64,000 nt of DNA from DATBJJ01 sp963750915. GTDB taxonomy: Bacteria; Acidobacteriota; Vicinamibacteria; Vicinamibacterales; 2-12-FULL-66-21. Of the stretch, positions 63,301 through 64,000 are shown piece by piece. Numbering within the stretch: position 1 is the first letter of the stretch; each line of letters opens with the position of its first letter. The notes beneath the pieces are model-generated. The model was not told the DNA's origin. It made no database searches and was given only the letters and a program-made list of their open reading frames with translations. Both the position numbers and the translations under genes were made by a program. The stretch covers positions 248,001 through 312,000 of the forward strand of contig CAVVSF010000011.1 in the NCBI GenBank assembly GCA_963750915.1, read 5' to 3'.

Positions 63301-64000
63301 TGTGGGCACCAGTAGGTCAACCTCGCATCCGTCCCCTGTTTCCGTATCTCGATCGGCGTGCCGCACCGCCGGCAAGGCAGCCTGGCGCGGCCGTAGACCC
63401 ACAACCGCTCCGAAGGATCGTCACGCCGCGTCGTCCGCCGGAAGCCCGTGTAGGTCGTCATTGGCGCCAGCCGCGAAGTGACGTTGGCCAGCAGCAGCTG
63501 TCGGCCGGTGTCGATCAGGCACGCCAGCTGCTCGTCGCTCAACGCCGCCACTGTCACGAACGGATTGATTCTGCACGAGAACAGCACTTCCGACTTGTAA
63601 ACGTTGCCGATGCCGGCCGCGATCCGCTGGTTCAGCAGCGCCTCGGCGACCTGCCACTCCGGGTGCGCTCGCAGCCGCCGGATCGCTTCCTCACGATCGA
63701 ACCGGTCGCCGAGAAGGTCAGGGCCGAGCGACGCAAGCGGCCGGTGTTTGGCGAGCGCCGCCGTCTTGATCATCTCGGCCACCGGCACGCTGAAAGCGAC
63801 TGCTTCGAAATCTGCCGTCGCGATCAGGAGCCGCATGTCGCGCGCCGGCCGCTGCCATCGCTCTCCTGGCCGATAGATGTGCCAGCTGCCGTTCATGCGC
63901 ATGTGAGTGCGCAGCACGAATCCGTTGGCAAAGTACATCAGCACGTGCTTGCCAGACGACGAGACCTTTTCGACGTTGGTGGCCGTGAACGGATGGTCGT
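63285..64000 (-). CDS. Fpg/Nei-family DNA glycosylase, 3' part (cut by window end)
   Basis: About 238 residues are visible. RTHMRMNGSWHIYRPGERW, NQRIAAGIGNVYKSEVLFSC (helix-two-turn-helix) and the zinc finger CRRCGTPIEI...CPQC identify a base-excision glycosylase/AP lyase; the catalytic N-terminal Pro lies beyond the window. The MRMNGSWHIY region resembles Nei2-type actinobacterial proteins more than MutM. It repairs oxidised bases in the cytoplasm. It overlaps the VKOR start. Confidence 0.88.
   Translation of the reverse strand, partial: DHPFTATNVEKVSSSGKHVLMYFANGFVLRTHMRMNGSWHIYRPGERWQRPARDMRLLIATADFEAVAFSVPVAEMIKTAALAKHRPLASLGPDLLGDRFDREEAIRRLRAHPEWQVAEALLNQRIAAGIGNVYKSEVLFSCRINPFVTVAALSDEQLACLIDTGRQLLLANVTSRLAPMTTYTGFRRTTRRDDPSERLWVYGRARLPCRRCGTPIEIRKQGTDARLTYWCPQCQAS

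Overview
This 64 kb window is GC-rich, tightly packed chromosome and looks like an acidobacterium, most likely of the Vicinamibacteria type. That placement is an inference from the gene families present: Oar-like TonB receptors with an N-terminal carboxypeptidase-regulatory domain, FtsX/MacB-like permeases with no ATPase partner (one behind a PadR regulator), CRTAC1-type FG-GAP/ASPIC-UnbV secreted proteins, DUF5916 barrels, a Sig-70_X6-type ECF sigma coupled to a Ser/Thr kinase, and a BlaI/M56 pair. No rRNA, tRNA, CRISPR array, integrase, transposase or phage gene was found. The window cuts a TPR gene at its left end and an Fpg/Nei glycosylase at its right end.

Layout. 1-9.3 kb: a TPR/CRTAC1 pair diverges from a TonB receptor; a NarL-type two-component pair follows and is translationally coupled to a second CRTAC1 gene. 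9.3-20.4 kb: FMN-dependent alpha-hydroxyacid oxidase, secreted EEP phosphohydrolase, coiled-coil/GAF protein, esterase, then an ABC-type permease, amidohydrolase and PQQ-like propeller that overlap or abut. 20.5-31.5 kb: HemN-like radical SAM protein, halogenase-like flavoprotein, PadR/permease pair, YbgC-type thioesterase, an unusual dicarboxylate-carrier/solute-binding-protein fusion, and a DUF5916 barrel. 31.8-45.4 kb: two sodium:solute symporters (one with a 35-residue membrane partner), L,D-transpeptidase, SLATT-like protein, DUF4115-like protein, TonB receptor, ZnuD-like receptor and lytic transglycosylase. 45.5-51.4 kb: three phosphorelay genes, then a cyclophilin-sigma-kinase operon. 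51.6-64 kb: BlaI/M56 module, amidase, secreted hypothetical protein, triple-RidA protein, DUF523/DUF1722 protein, FdhD, bifunctional PBP, VKOR and Fpg/Nei.

Three features of the DNA itself stand out. First, at least eight intergenic sites carry short tandem arrays of 7-, 8- or 11-bp units that begin at or within about 20 bases of a stop codon. Each locus has its own unit, and between convergent genes the arrays are complementary and could form large hairpins. Second, about ten genes are broken by one-base frameshifts, and five of these share an extra G that turns CGTACT into CGGTACT; a paralogous gene in the window keeps the uninterrupted version of one site. Third, many start codons lie 5-9 bases after a -10-like hexamer, which suggests widespread leaderless transcription. 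Frameshifted genes are listed as single loci with the break marked.
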